A DNA stretch of 55,377 nt from an uncultured Elusimicrobia bacterium (lineage in GTDB: Bacteria > Elusimicrobiota > Elusimicrobia > UBA1565 > UBA9628): assembly GCA_903830945.1 (NCBI GenBank), contig CAIKVT010000030.1, forward strand, positions 1-55,377. The letters run 5' to 3'. A program made the position numbers and the translations under genes. Shown here piece after piece: positions 17,603 to 27,900 of the stretch; position 1 is the first letter of the stretch; each line of letters starts with the position of its first letter. A model generated the notes under the pieces. It was not told where the DNA came from. It saw only the letters and a program-made list of their open reading frames with translations, and made no database searches.

Positions 17603-18391
17603 ATGGATTCCTACCACAACCATACCGACTTCAGCGACGGCAAGGCCACAGTCTCTGAAATGGCGGCTGCGGCCGAGCAGGCGGGGCTGGAAGAGTTCGG
17701 GATATCCGACCACCTCATCATCCACCCCGCGGGCCGGAGCTTCCGGTGGGGCATGCGCCTGGAGCGCCTCGACGCATACGTCGCCGAGGTGCGCCGCGTC
17801 GGCCGCTCCACCCCGCTGCCTGTGCGCCTGGGGATCGAGGCGGATTTCTTCCCGGAGACCGTGGCGGAGACCCGCCGGCTCCTGGCCCGGCACGACTTCG
17901 ATTTCGTCATCGGCTCCGTTCATTTCGCGGGAGGCTTCCTGGGAGATGAGACCCACAGCTCCGGGGAGAAGCTCACGGCCGAGCAGCGCCAGGCCAAGTG
18001 GAGCTTCTACTGGGGCCTCGTCGCGCAGCTCGCGGCCAGCCGCGCCTTCGACTTCGTGGCTCACCTCGACATCCCCAAGAAGTTCGGCTGCCAGATGGAA
18101 CAGGAGGCCCCGCAAACCGCCTTGGCAGCCCTCGACGCCATCGCCGAGGCCGGCATGGCCCTGGAAGTGAACACCTCCGGCTGGCACCAACCCTGCCGGG
18201 AGGCCTACCCGTCGCCGGCTCTCCTGCGCGCGGCGCGCCGCCGCGACATCCCCATCCTCATCAACGCCGACGCGCATGCCCCGGCGGACATCGCGCGATC
18301 CTTCGGAGCGGCCCTGCTCCTAGCCCATGAGGCCGGCTACACGCAGACCGTGCGCTACGCGGCCAGAAGGCGCAGCTTCGTCCCGCTGTGA
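17603..18391 (+). CDS. PHP-family phosphoesterase, probable histidinol-phosphatase (HisJ/HisK type)
   Basis: The protein has 262 residues, the usual length for PHP-type histidinol-phosphatase. The metal-binding motifs are all present: H5 and H7 in HNHTDFSDG, D36-H37 in ISDH, E79 in LGIEADF, H107 in GSVHF, H154 and D156 in AHLD, and D223 and H225 in NADAH. Such a set binds a trinuclear metal centre and hydrolyses L-histidinol phosphate to L-histidinol, the penultimate stage of histidine synthesis. GSVHF and the AHLD motif favour this subgroup over polymerase-type PHP domains. No other his gene is nearby, so another small phosphoester substrate is possible. It is cytoplasmic, with no signal peptide. 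The short leader suggests its own promoter. Confidence 0.8.
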   Translation: MDSYHNHTDFSDGKATVSEMAAAAEQAGLEEFGISDHLIIHPAGRSFRWGMRLERLDAYVAEVRRVGRSTPLPVRLGIEADFFPETVAETRRLLARHDFDFVIGSVHFAGGFLGDETHSSGEKLTAEQRQAKWSFYWGLVAQLAASRAFDFVAHLDIPKKFGCQMEQEAPQTALAALDAIAEAGMALEVNTSGWHQPCREAYPSPALLRAARRRDIPILINADAHAPADIARSFGAALLLAHEAGYTQTVRYAARRRSFVPL

Positions 18392-18395
18392 CAGC

Positions 18396-18446
18396 TTGCG
18401 GCGCCCGAATCCGACCGGGTTATGCTACACTAAAACCATCGGAGGT
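18396..18446 (+). promoter_or_regulatory. Promoter-like elements and strong RBS of the HtrA-like gene
   Basis: TTGCGG (18396-18401) and TATGCT (18421-18426) or TACACT (18426-18431) form a loose promoter; the spacing (19 or 24 bases) is not ideal. GGAGGT at 18441-18446 lies 6 bases before the ATG at 18453. It fixes that start over the earlier in-frame one at 18327, which would overlap the upstream gene. Confidence 0.5.
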
Positions 18447-18452
18447 AAACTA

Positions 18453-19562
18453 ATGAAACTCTTTGCCGTCCTCTGCATAGGCCTCGCCGTCCTCTGCGCC
18501 CCGCCGCTCGCCGCAGCCGGTCCCGCCGGAAGGGATATCTCTCCACGCCAGATCTATCAGCGCGTGGGGCCAGGTGTGGTCCTCATCATGGCCGTAAGCA
18601 AAGAGGGCTCGGGCGAGATGGGCACCGGCAGCATCCTCGACGATGAGGGGCACATCATCACCAACGCCCACGTGATCCTCCAGAGCTCCACCCGGCAGCC
18701 CTATGAAGTCATCCACGTCTATTTGAAGCCGGCCAAGATCACGGGCGACCCCAAGGTGGACCTCAGCAACCCGCTGACCGCCAAGGTCATGAACTGGGAC
18801 CGCGAACTGGATCTGGCGCTGCTCAAGCTCGAAGACAAAACCGAGGCGCTTAAAGCCGTGCCTCTCGGCGAGTCCTCGGCCGTGGAAACCGGCGACCAGG
18901 TGGTGGCCATCGGCCACCCGGAACAGGGCGGGCTCTGGACCCTGACGCAGGGCGTCGTCAGCACGGTCATCGCCAACCTCGGAGAAGTCCAAGGGAAAGA
19001 TGTATTCCAGACCGACGCCAGCATCAACCGCGGCAATTCCGGCGGACCTCTGCTCAATGATCACGGGGCCATGATCGGCATCAACACCTCCATGGCGCGC
19101 AAGGCCAAGGACGGCCTGACCATCACGGGTGAGAACTTCTCCATCAAGTCCAATGTGGTCAAGGATTGGCTCGCCAAGAACGACCCGGACGTACGCTACA
19201 CGGTCCCCGCCCAAGAGACCGCGTCCCAGCCCACCCCGGCCGTAGTCGCGCCGGCCGCCGATAAGCCGGCCGTAGCCAAGCCCGCGATCGAACCTCCCGC
19301 GGCCAAACCTTCGATCGAGCCGCCTCCTGCGACGAATCCCTCGATAGAACCGCCCGCGACCAAGCCTTCGATCGAGCCGCCTCCTGCGGCTAAACCGTCG
19401 ATAGAGCCTCCCGCAGCCAAGCCTTCACAGGCCAAGATACTCACCCCGATCAAACCCTTCAAGGCCGAGGACCTCATTCAGAAGGAGATCTCCGAGATGG
19501 AAGACCTCGAAAAGGAGATGCAGGGCGAGATCGAGAAGAGAAGGGGAAGCCTCGGGCAGTAG
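18453..19562 (+). CDS. Exported HtrA/DegP-like trypsin-type serine protease without PDZ domain
   Basis: The protein has 369 residues. A signal peptide (MKLFAVLCIGLAVLCAPPLAAAG) is followed by an S1C trypsin-like domain at about residues 30-240. The catalytic triad is complete: H73 in ITNAHV, D120 in DLALLKL, S196 in NRGNSGGPL. Instead of the one or two PDZ domains usual in DegP/DegS, the C-terminus has a Pro-rich linker (residues about 250-330, repeated KPSIEPP(P)A units) and a charged helix (KEISEMEDLEKEMQGEIEKR). It is likely periplasmic, acting in protein quality control or processing. The Pro-rich linker could span peptidoglycan or position the protease. It lies between the two giant/PorV pairs, so a role in handling those exports is conceivable but not shown. 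Confidence 0.85.
   Translation: MKLFAVLCIGLAVLCAPPLAAAGPAGRDISPRQIYQRVGPGVVLIMAVSKEGSGEMGTGSILDDEGHIITNAHVILQSSTRQPYEVIHVYLKPAKITGDPKVDLSNPLTAKVMNWDRELDLALLKLEDKTEALKAVPLGESSAVETGDQVVAIGHPEQGGLWTLTQGVVSTVIANLGEVQGKDVFQTDASINRGNSGGPLLNDHGAMIGINTSMARKAKDGLTITGENFSIKSNVVKDWLAKNDPDVRYTVPAQETASQPTPAVVAPAADKPAVAKPAIEPPAAKPSIEPPPATNPSIEPPATKPSIEPPPAAKPSIEPPAAKPSQAKILTPIKPFKAEDLIQKEISEMEDLEKEMQGEIEKRRGSLGQ
19278..19433 (+). repeat. 57-bp Pro-rich tandem repeat in the protease gene
   Basis: Two full 57-base units (from 19305 and 19362) encode a 10-residue plus 9-residue pair, KPSIEPPPA(T/A) then (N/K)PSIEPPA(T/A). Degenerate copies flank them. The DNA copies are similar enough to recombine, so repeat number may vary between strains. 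Confidence 0.75.
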
Positions 19563-19603
19563 ATGACCGTCGTTAGCAGACCAGCAGGCAATGCCCATAT
19601 TCG

Positions 19604-19609
19604 TATAAT
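19604..19609 (+). promoter_or_regulatory. -10 box of the epimerase gene
   Basis: A perfect TATAAT lies 6 bases before the ATG at 19616, with no Shine-Dalgarno sequence. Transcription would begin at about the A of the ATG, so the message is probably leaderless. Confidence 0.45.
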
Positions 19610-19615
19610 GGACCC

Positions 19616-20671
19616 ATGGCCGCGACCAGCGTGCGATCCTCCGCCGTTCGGATATTCAAAACTCCGCTCAAGCGGCCGTTCGTCACTGCTTTAGGACGCA
19701 AGACCTCGACCTGCAACGTGGGCTTCACCCTGACCCTGCGCGACGGCACGCGCGGCTACGGCGAAGCATCGGCGTCCTTGGCCCTGGCCCACCTTCGTCC
19801 ACAACGCTTGGCACAGGTCCTGGCCGGACTCGGCCGCAGCGCACACGGCCAAGACGCTGCGTGCCCACGGCCTCTCGTGGAAGATGCTTGGCGCCGGCAC
19901 AGCGGGGAAGGACCGGCCGTTGCGGCGTTCGAATGCGCCTTGCTCGACGCCTGGACCCGCTCGCAGGGCTTGAGCCTAGCCGCCTGGTTCGGCGGCCGGC
20001 GGCGCGAGGTCTCATCCGACATCACGCTCTCGGCCTGGACCGACAACCACCTGACCCGCACCGCGGCGGCCGAGGCTGCCGATGAGGGGTTCCGGGTCTT
20101 CAAGGTCAAGTTAGGGGGAACACTTGAGGACGATATCGCACGCCTGCGCCTAGTCTGCCGGACAGTCCGTCACGTCAAGCCCAGCTTCATCCTGGACGGA
20201 AACCAGGGCCTCAGCGTCGCCTCGGCCCTGCGCCTGCTGAACTCGGCCCACAAAGCCAAGATGAAGGTGCTCCTGCTGGAGCAGCCTCTGCCCAAGACGG
20301 ATTTCCGAGGCATGTCCGCGCTCACCAAACGCTCCCCGGTGCCGGTAGCCGCCGATGAGATGGTGCACAGCCCCCAAGACGCCGTACGCGTGGTGCTGGA
20401 GCGCGCGGCCTCGGTCATCAACATCAAGGTGGCCAAGAGCGGCCTTCTGCGCGCCCTGGGCATCGCGGCCGTGGCGCGCGCCGCGGGGCTCCGGCTCATG
20501 ATCGGCTGCATGTCCGAGACCAGCCGGGGCCTCATGCCCAGCGTACACCTGGCCTTGGGAACGGGCTTCTTCTCCTTCGTAGACCTCGACAGCGACCACC
20601 TGCTGGCGGCGCATGAGCAATCGCCCGACTGGAAGAGGGACGGGCCGACCATCAGGCTCGATGGGCGATAG
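19616..20671 (+). CDS. Enolase-superfamily dipeptide epimerase (L-Ala-D/L-Glu epimerase-like)
   Basis: The protein has 351 residues, the usual length for the muconate-lactonizing-enzyme subgroup. The barrel motifs are visible: the KxK pair K163/K165 in FKVKLGG, metal ligands D194 (LDGNQG), E222 (LLEQPL) and D247 (AADEM), the second base K271 (INIKVAKSG), GCMSETS, and D323-x-D325 in FVDLDSDHLL. The DxD near the C-terminus is typical of dipeptide epimerases, where it binds the substrate's amino group. The likely reaction is epimerisation of L-Ala-D-Glu to L-Ala-L-Glu, used in murein peptide recycling. Other dipeptides are possible because specificity varies within the family. It is cytoplasmic, has its own promoter-like box, and converges on the second PorV-like gene. 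Confidence 0.82.
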   Translation: MAATSVRSSAVRIFKTPLKRPFVTALGRKTSTCNVGFTLTLRDGTRGYGEASASLALAHLRPQRLAQVLAGLGRSAHGQDAACPRPLVEDAWRRHSGEGPAVAAFECALLDAWTRSQGLSLAAWFGGRRREVSSDITLSAWTDNHLTRTAAAEAADEGFRVFKVKLGGTLEDDIARLRLVCRTVRHVKPSFILDGNQGLSVASALRLLNSAHKAKMKVLLLEQPLPKTDFRGMSALTKRSPVPVAADEMVHSPQDAVRVVLERAASVINIKVAKSGLLRALGIAAVARAAGLRLMIGCMSETSRGLMPSVHLALGTGFFSFVDLDSDHLLAAHEQSPDWKRDGPTIRLDGR

Positions 20672-20673
20672 GA

Positions 20674-21681
20674 TCAAAGCTCACCCAAAATCCTTACCGC
20701 CGGCATGACGGCGGGCGCCGGGACCGATATCATCAACACCGGAGCCGGCGCGGCTTCAGGGACTGCTTTGGAGGTCGCCCCACCCCACCGGAACGCCACG
20801 CTCAGCCGGTTCGAGTAGCCCAGCGCACCGAAGGGAACGATCGCGTAATCGAAATCGAAGTCGTGGATCCGGCAGCCGATCCCGGCCGTGATCCCCACAC
20901 CCGCGTCGTTGCTCTGGTTGTAACCCAGCCGAAGAGCCAGCATCTTGAGCACCCGCGTCTCCACGCCTACGGAGACATAGGCCGAATCGTTGCGCTCCTT
21001 CACCACGTCCAGAGCCAAAGCGTGGCTCGCCCCCAGCCAGTCGCGACGGTACGCCCCGCCCAACCGCCAGGTCAGCGGCTGGTTCTCCTGCGCCTGGTCG
21101 TAACTCACCGTCGGGCCCATGTTCTGCACCGCCGCGCCCACCGAAAGCCCTGACAGCCGCGGCACGACGTAGTGGCCGCCCAGGTCGAATGAGGCGTTGT
21201 CCCGCGGCGTCTGGTCTATGACCTCTCGGATATACCTGCCCCCGACGCCTACGGATAAGTCGTCGGTCAGCTTGCGGCCATAACCGAGTCCCAGCGCCAA
21301 GTCCGAAAGCGAGGTCTGGCCAAGCCCGTCGCCGGCAGGATGGTCCAAAGTGGTCCGCTGCACGTCGCCGAAGCTCAAGTAGTTGAGGCTGGCGCCCAGC
21401 CCCAACGGCGAAGCCAGATTCAGGTACTCCTGGGTGACGCCCTGAAAGTACTGGTTGTGCATGAAACTCACTTCGTTGCTTTCGGTGCGCGCCAGTCCCG
21501 CCGGGTTGTAGGCCAAGGATCCGGCGCCTGTGCCCAGGGCCGTGTATGCCCCACCCAGGGCCGCAGCCCGCGCGTTGGCGTCCAGGAGCAGGAAACCGTA
21601 AGGGTCCGCGCCCCCGGACGCCCGGAGGGGCACCGGAGCCAGCAAGGCCAAGGCCACGACTATCCCTAGCGTTGTTTTCAT
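20674..21681 (-). CDS. Second PorV/PorQ-family outer-membrane beta-barrel protein
   Basis: The protein has 335 residues. The ATG (21681-21679) overlaps the TGA of the 8504-aa giant by ATGA and begins a signal peptide (MKTTLGIVVALALLAPVPLRA). The in-frame extension up to 21789 lies inside the giant gene and lacks a signal peptide at its end, so it is rejected. The mature part has the family signature FLLLDANARAAALGGAYTA, then LAYNPAGL, and many alternating barrel strands. The last strand, SVAFRWGG, is followed by a 35-residue Ala/Pro/Val-rich tail that the first PorV-like protein lacks. Family role: recognition and shuttling of type-IX substrates at the outer membrane. The coupling suggests it serves the giant protein encoded just upstream. 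Confidence 0.85.
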   Translation of the reverse strand: MKTTLGIVVALALLAPVPLRASGGADPYGFLLLDANARAAALGGAYTALGTGAGSLAYNPAGLARTESNEVSFMHNQYFQGVTQEYLNLASPLGLGASLNYLSFGDVQRTTLDHPAGDGLGQTSLSDLALGLGYGRKLTDDLSVGVGGRYIREVIDQTPRDNASFDLGGHYVVPRLSGLSVGAAVQNMGPTVSYDQAQENQPLTWRLGGAYRRDWLGASHALALDVVKERNDSAYVSVGVETRVLKMLALRLGYNQSNDAGVGITAGIGCRIHDFDFDYAIVPFGALGYSNRLSVAFRWGGATSKAVPEAAPAPVLMISVPAPAVMPAVRILGEL

Positions 21682-21990
21682 CGCACGATGATGAGCTTCT
21701 TGACAACCTGTCCGCAGCCAGGACTGCTGAGCACCGCGATATAGCCGCCCGAGGCCACGTCCTGTCCGCTGTCGTTCTTCACGTCCCATTGCAGCTTGCC
21801 GCTCGACACAGCCGTGTCCATCCGCGCCACCCGCCGCCCGGTGATCGTGTAGATCTCGATGGTCACCGCGTTGGGCAGGTTGTCGAAAATGATCCCGGAT
21901 TTAGGATCGCCGACGGAGTAGGGATGACCACGGTTGGGGTCGCTGCCGTTGGGCCGATACGGGATCGGATAGACAAGCACCGCGCTAAGG
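21678..21990 (-). other. C-terminal FlgD/T9SS type-A-like sorting domain of the second giant
   Basis: Residues about 8402-8504 read VYPIPYRP, IIFDNLP, VTIEIYTITGRRVARMD, LQWDVKNDSGQDVASGGY and a basic end strand VVKKLIIVR. This is the standard layout of type-A C-terminal domains (Y-P-N-P-like start, I-Y-x-x-x-G-x-x-V, W-D/G-Y turn, K-K-L-x-V-x-R end). It is preceded by VNHLSIFAAIG, matching VDHFSTFVVLDG in the first giant. Confidence 0.75.
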
Positions 21991-24900
21991 TCCGAACCCG
22001 CGGCCGTGCCAATGGCTGCAAAAATGGAAAGATGGTTGACTTGCGCCACGAGCACCTGGTGCACCGTGTCGATGCTGCTGCCTGGCACGAATTCCCAGAG
22101 CCCGGTGGCCTCGTTGAGCCAGTAAAGCTGCAGGGTACCGACCGGGACGCGCGGCGACAACCCATCCACAAAGCCCGTATTGTTGACATCTGAATAAGGC
22201 ACCCTGATCGTCACCGCCGTCCACAACGCCTGCGTAAAGCGCTCGCCGTTGACGGACACGATGTACTCGGTTATAGAAGCGGTAGACACATGCAGGGAAC
22301 CGGGCAATGACACGTCGGCCTGGGCGATGAGGCTCGGCGTCTGGCCGGTCAGTGGAGCCTGGACCGGATCCTCGGAGAGGAGCCATTGCACGTCCGGCGG
22401 AGTGCTGCCCAGCGGGACATCGAGTTCGCGCTTGTTGTCAGCCCCCAAGAGCGTCCCGGAGCTGAGCCCCGTCATGAAGGACTGCTGGTAGGGCGTGGCC
22501 ACGACCACGGTGTTCGAGAAAGCCTGACCGCTCGGGTTGTAAGCCTCGATGTAGCGCGCGTAGCGTACCTGCGTGATAAGCGGCGTCTCCAGGTAGAAGC
22601 TCGCCGACGAGGGCAGCTGGGCTATCAGGATACCCGAACTCGTCCAGAAGCGATAGGAAGCAGCGACATTGGCCGCACCCGTGGTCCAGTACCAGCGCAC
22701 CGAGCCGCTCGACACCGTGACCGCGGCCAGCACCGGAGCCGAGGGCGGAGCCGGGAAGGTCAAAGTCGAGACCGTCTGGTCGTAGGCCGTGGGCACGCCG
22801 CCGCCATTGAAGCCGCGCACCCGATAGTAATATGTGGTCAGGGGCACGCCAAAATCCGTGAACTGCGTGGCCGCGCCCAGCGCAGCCGAGGAGGCGACCT
22901 CCGCGAACACGCCCGCAGCGGCGCTGGCGCGCTCCACCGCGTAGGCCGAGGCGGCCCCGGTGGGCGTCCATTCCACCCGCACGAAAGCCCCGGGCAGGGG
23001 CAAGGCCGTGGTGTCAGCCGGAGGCGCGGCCAGGGTCCAGACCGTGGTCACGGTACTCAGGGCCGTCCCGGACTCGTCCACCGCCTCCACCGCGAGACTT
23101 ACGGCCGTGTTCGTGGCTAGGTTGACCTGGCTGAAAGAATTGGTGCTCAGCCCGACAACCTGCAGGAAAAGGTTGCCCTGAACCGCAGAATAGACGTTGT
23201 AGCTGGAAGCCGAGGACACCGCATTCCAGGTCCAGGAGAGCACTGCGCTCTCGGCCGCGGCGCCCAGTCCGTTGGGCACGGCCGGATTGAACAGACGGGT
23301 GAAGGCCGCTATGCTCGAGGTGAACACCGTGTCGAGCCCGGCCCGATTGGTCGCCTTCACCCTGAAATAATAGGTCGTGGCCGGAGTGAGCCCGGTGAAG
23401 CCGGCCGCCGCGTCCGAAACAGCGGCCGATGCGGCCAGCAGCGTGAAGTCCGGGCCGGTGGAGAGCAGCGCCGTGTAGCGCGTGTCGCCAGGATTGCTGT
23501 TGGCGCCCCACTGGAAGGACAGGGTCAGCGAACTGCGCGTCACTGTCCAGGGCGAGACCGGGACCGCGGACGCGGTCACCGTGGCCGCGTCAATAGAGAA
23601 GTCCGTGTACACGCTCATCCGGTTGGCCGCCTGCACGCCCAGGTAATAGCTGGTGTTGGGCACAAAACCGGTGAACAGGGTCGTGAAGCTCGTCGTGTTC
23701 GCGCGGAGGTTACCGGGAATGCCATTGGCTCCCGGGGCAGGATATGAGGAGATGACCGCGGTATAAGGAGTACCCGCCGGGTTGTCGTTGGCGCCCCAAT
23801 TCGCCTGCGCCTGCCCCATCGTCACGCCGGTCAAGAACACCGGGGTTGGGATGGCAGCCCAGGTCATGGCCGCAGACAGGGTCACGAAGCCCGTATGAAT
23901 GCCGCCATAGCTGACGGCTTCGACGCGCGTGTAGTAGGTGGCGTTAGGGTTGAGACCCGTGAAGGCCGCGGCCGTGCTCACGGTCACGCTGGTCGTGAAC
24001 ACGGAGAAGGCGGGGTCCGTGCTCAGCTGCGCGATGTACATGGTGCCCGCCGGGTCACCGTCCTGGCCCCAGTTGGCGGTGAGCGCGATGGCCAGCGGCG
24101 AGGGCGCCTGCGCGATGGGGGCGTTTGCCAAGGTGACCGTCGTACCGACCGAGGTGTAGTCCGAGCAGCCGGCCGAGCCGCAGGCCGAGACCAGACCGTA
24201 GTAGGTGGTGTTCGGAGTCAAGCCGCCCACCGTCACGGTGGTGATCTGGGTCCGGACCGCGGGCGCGCCGGCGCCGGGGTTGGTAGGGCTGGTGGAGGCG
24301 GCGAAATAATAATAGTCCGCGTCGGCGGCCGCGCTCCAGCCCGCCTTGAGCGTGACCGCGGTCACGTTGATGATGCCGATGCCGCCGACGGCGGCGCCGG
24401 GCGCGGTCGCGCCGCTGCCCAGCGCCGTGAACGCGCTGCTCAATCCCCCGAACCCTACCGCCTTCACGTCCACGTAATAGATGGTATTGGGCGGCCGGGA
24501 TATGAACAAGGCATAGGTGTTGATCGTGGTGGTGGTGACGTTGCCGGAAGCGCCGTTGGTACTGGGCGCAGCCTTGGTCGATAGGATGGCCACGTAACTC
24601 GTGCCCGGCGCGTTGCCGTTGGCCAGCCAGTTGGCCTGGATCTGGGTCGTCCCAGCCGTGAAGGGCGTCGCCGCGCCGACCGGCGCGGCGGGCCAGGTGA
24701 CGGTGGAGACCGGAGTGGTGAAAGCGGTGAGCACGCCGGCGAAATTCCGCGCGGCCACCCGCAGGTAACAGGTGGTGTTGGCGCCCAGGTCGGAGAACAC
24801 GACGGCGGTGTTGAACGTGAGGCTCGAAGTGCTCAGAGAGGCGAACGACGGGTCTGTGCTGAGCTGAGCCAGGTAAACGGTGCCCGCGGGATCGCCGTTG

Positions 24901-27900
24901 GCCGACCAGTTGGCGGTCAATTGGGCGGTCTGCACTCCTGAGAACAGAGCCGTGGCCGGGACATTGGCCCAGGTCGACGTACCTCCCAGCACAGTGAAGC
25001 TCGTGGCCGCCCCCTCACTATTGAGCACAGCCACATCCGCGTAGTAGGTGGCGTTAGGGTTGAGGCCAACAAACAGGGCATAGGTGTTGAGCGTGGTGGT
25101 GCTGGAGTTGCCAATGAAGCCGTTGACGCTAGGTGAGGAGCCGGTGGAGAGGATCACCAGATACTGGACCCCCTGATTCCCGTTCGCACTCCAATTCGCC
25201 TGCACCTGGCTCGTGGTCACGTTGGAGAACGGCCCGGCCACGGCGGTCAACGCTAAGGTGGCCGTGGTAGGCAAAACCGCGAAGGAGCCGGCTACCCCGT
25301 CATAATTGACCGCTTGGACCCGGCTGTAATAAGTAGTGTTGGCACTCAGGTCGGAGAACGCGGCGAAGGTGTTGAGCGTGCGGCTTGAGGCGGCCAGCGG
25401 CGCGAAGGCCGGGGCGGTGCTGAGTTGGGCCACGTAAAGAGTACCCTCCGGGTCTTCGTCAAGAGTCCAGTTCAAGGTCAGCTGGCCTGCCTGCACGTCG
25501 CTGGGCACGGCCGAACCAGGGGTGTTGACCCAGGTCGCAGTCCCGCCCAGGGCCGCGTAATCCGTGGGCAGGCCGATGCGGTTGATGGCCTGCACGTCCG
25601 AATAGTAGGTGGTGTTCGCGCTCAGGCCCGTGAACAAGGCATAGGCATTGAGCGTAGCGCTCGACGCGGTCAGCGTGCCGAATGCCGAGTCCGTGCTGAG
25701 CTGCACGAAATAGGCGGTGCCCATGGGATTACTGTTGGCGCCCCAGACAGCCTGGACCTGACCCGTGCTCGCGATAACGAAAGGTGCCGTCCTGGGGATC
25801 GCGGCCAGCGTGGCTGCGGCCGGCAGAATCACAAAGGCCGTAGCGATGCACGAGAAGTTGAACGCCTCTACGCGCGAATAATAAGTCGTGTTGGGCAGGA
25901 GCTGTGAGAAGATCGCGCCCGTGCTCACGGTCCGGGCCGAGGCCAGGCTCCCGAAATTCGGGTCGGTGCTGAGCTGGACTATATAGGTCGTGCCCGGCGG
26001 ATCGCCATCAGGGTCCCAGCCCGCGGCGACCGTGGAGCTCGACGTGGCGGGCACTGCGGCCAAAGGCGCGTTGGCCTGCGTGACGGTCGTGCCCTCCACG
26101 ACGTAGGACGAGCAGGTCAGCGCGCTGCAGGCGTTGACGAAGACGTAGCAGGTAGTATTCGGGGGCAGGCCCCCGACTGCGCCCGTGGGCATCACAAACG
26201 AGCCCGCAGACAATATCGGGGCCGGAGGCAGGCCGGGGTTCGTGGAGACCACCATGGTATACGAGCTGGCCCCGACAACGGCGCTCCAGGATGCGGTAAC
26301 GGTTCCGGTCCCGACCGCGGTGATGGGGCCCGTGCTGGGCGGTTGGGCCAGCGACGTCGCGGTCACGCCCAGAGCCGTAAAGCTGCTGCGGGCGCCGCTG
26401 AAGCCGATGGCCTGCACGTCCACGTAATAGGTGGTGTTCGCGAACAGGGGGGAGAACAAGGCGTAAAGGTTCTGGGTCGAGACGGGGACGTTGCCGGAAT
26501 CCCCGTTGGCGCTGGGCGAAGGACCGGTCGAAAGGATAGCCGCGTACATGGTCCCATCCGAGTTACCGTTAGCGAGCCAGTTTGCCCGCAGCTGAGAGAC
26601 ACCGGTGTTGTAGGCCGCGGCCCCAGGCGCGGCCGGCCAGGTCATAGTCGAGACCGGGCCAGCGAAGGCCGTGATAATGCCCGCTGAATTCTCAGCCGCC
26701 ACCCTGAAATAATAGGTCGCGTTGGCGCTGAGGGGGGAGAACATGCTGGAAGTGCTCAGCGTAACGCTCGACGCACTCAGCGTGCCGAAGACCGCGTCCG
26801 TGCTGAACTGGGTTATATAAGAAGTGCCTGCGGGATTTCCGTTGGCAGACCAATCGACGGTGGATTGGAAGGCCGACACGCCGGAGAACGCAGCCGTGCT
26901 CGGAACATTGGCCCAAGTCGGAGTGCCGCCCAGCACCGTAAAGGCCGTGGGCACCCCTTCGCTGTTGAGCACGGCCACGTCCACGTAATACATGACATTG
27001 GGATGGAGGCCGGCGGAGTGACGGCCGGTGAAGAGGAAATAGGTATTGAGCGTGGTGGTGGTGAAATTCCCGCTGAAGCCGTTACTGCTCGGCGAGAATC
27101 CGGTGGAAAGGGCCACCAGATACGTCACCCCCTGGTTGCCGTTGGCAAGCCAGTTAGCCTGGACCTGGGTCGAGGTTACATGAGAGAAATCATCGCCGCC
27201 GGCGCTCAACGCCATGGTGGCCGTAGCGGGCAAAACCGTAAAGACGCTAGCGACCCCAGCATCATTAACCGCTTGGACCTCGCCGTAGTAGGTAGTGTTG
27301 GGGGAAAGTCCTCTGAACATGGCGGAGTTGCTCTGGGTGTAAACGGACTGCGCCCCGGCGAAGCTTTGGTCGGCGCTCAACTGAGCGACATAGCTCGTGC
27401 CGGCCGGGTTGTTATTGGCGCCCCAGTTCAGGGTCAGCCGGCTGTCCAGGACATCGCTGGCCGCAGCCGTGCTGGGGGCGTTGACCCAAGTCACGGTCCC
27501 GCCCAGGGCCGCGAAAGTCGTGGTCGACCCGAGGCGGCCGATAGCCTGCACGTCCACGTAGTACGTGAAGTTGGGGCGCAGGCCGACACCGGATGGCCGG
27601 CCAGTGAATACGAACTGGGAGTTGAGCGTGATGGTAGTGTAGTTGCCGCTGAAGCCGTTAATGCTGGGCGAAGGCCCGGTAGAGAGTTCGGCCCTGTAGA
27701 GCGTGTCCACCGGATTGTAGTTGTTGCCCCAGGCCGCCTGGACCTGGCCCGTGCTCGCGATGACGAAGGGCGCCGTGCTGGGGGCCACGGGCAAGGTGAC
27801 GAAAGGCACCAAGGCCGTGAAGGTGCTGGCCGTGCCCGCCCAATTGACGGCCGCCACGCGCGAATAATAGGTCGTGTTGGGAGTGAGCGGAGAGAATGGT

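Noticed and set aside
16911-18170. 419-aa plus-strand frame across the ParB-like and PHP genes
   Set aside because: It crosses a promoter region and overlaps two genes with intact motifs in other frames. Its composition is Ser/Arg/Ala shadow sequence.
20672-20673. Terminator between the epimerase gene and the second PorV-like gene
   Set aside because: The convergent stops are two bases apart and no hairpin with a T-run was found.
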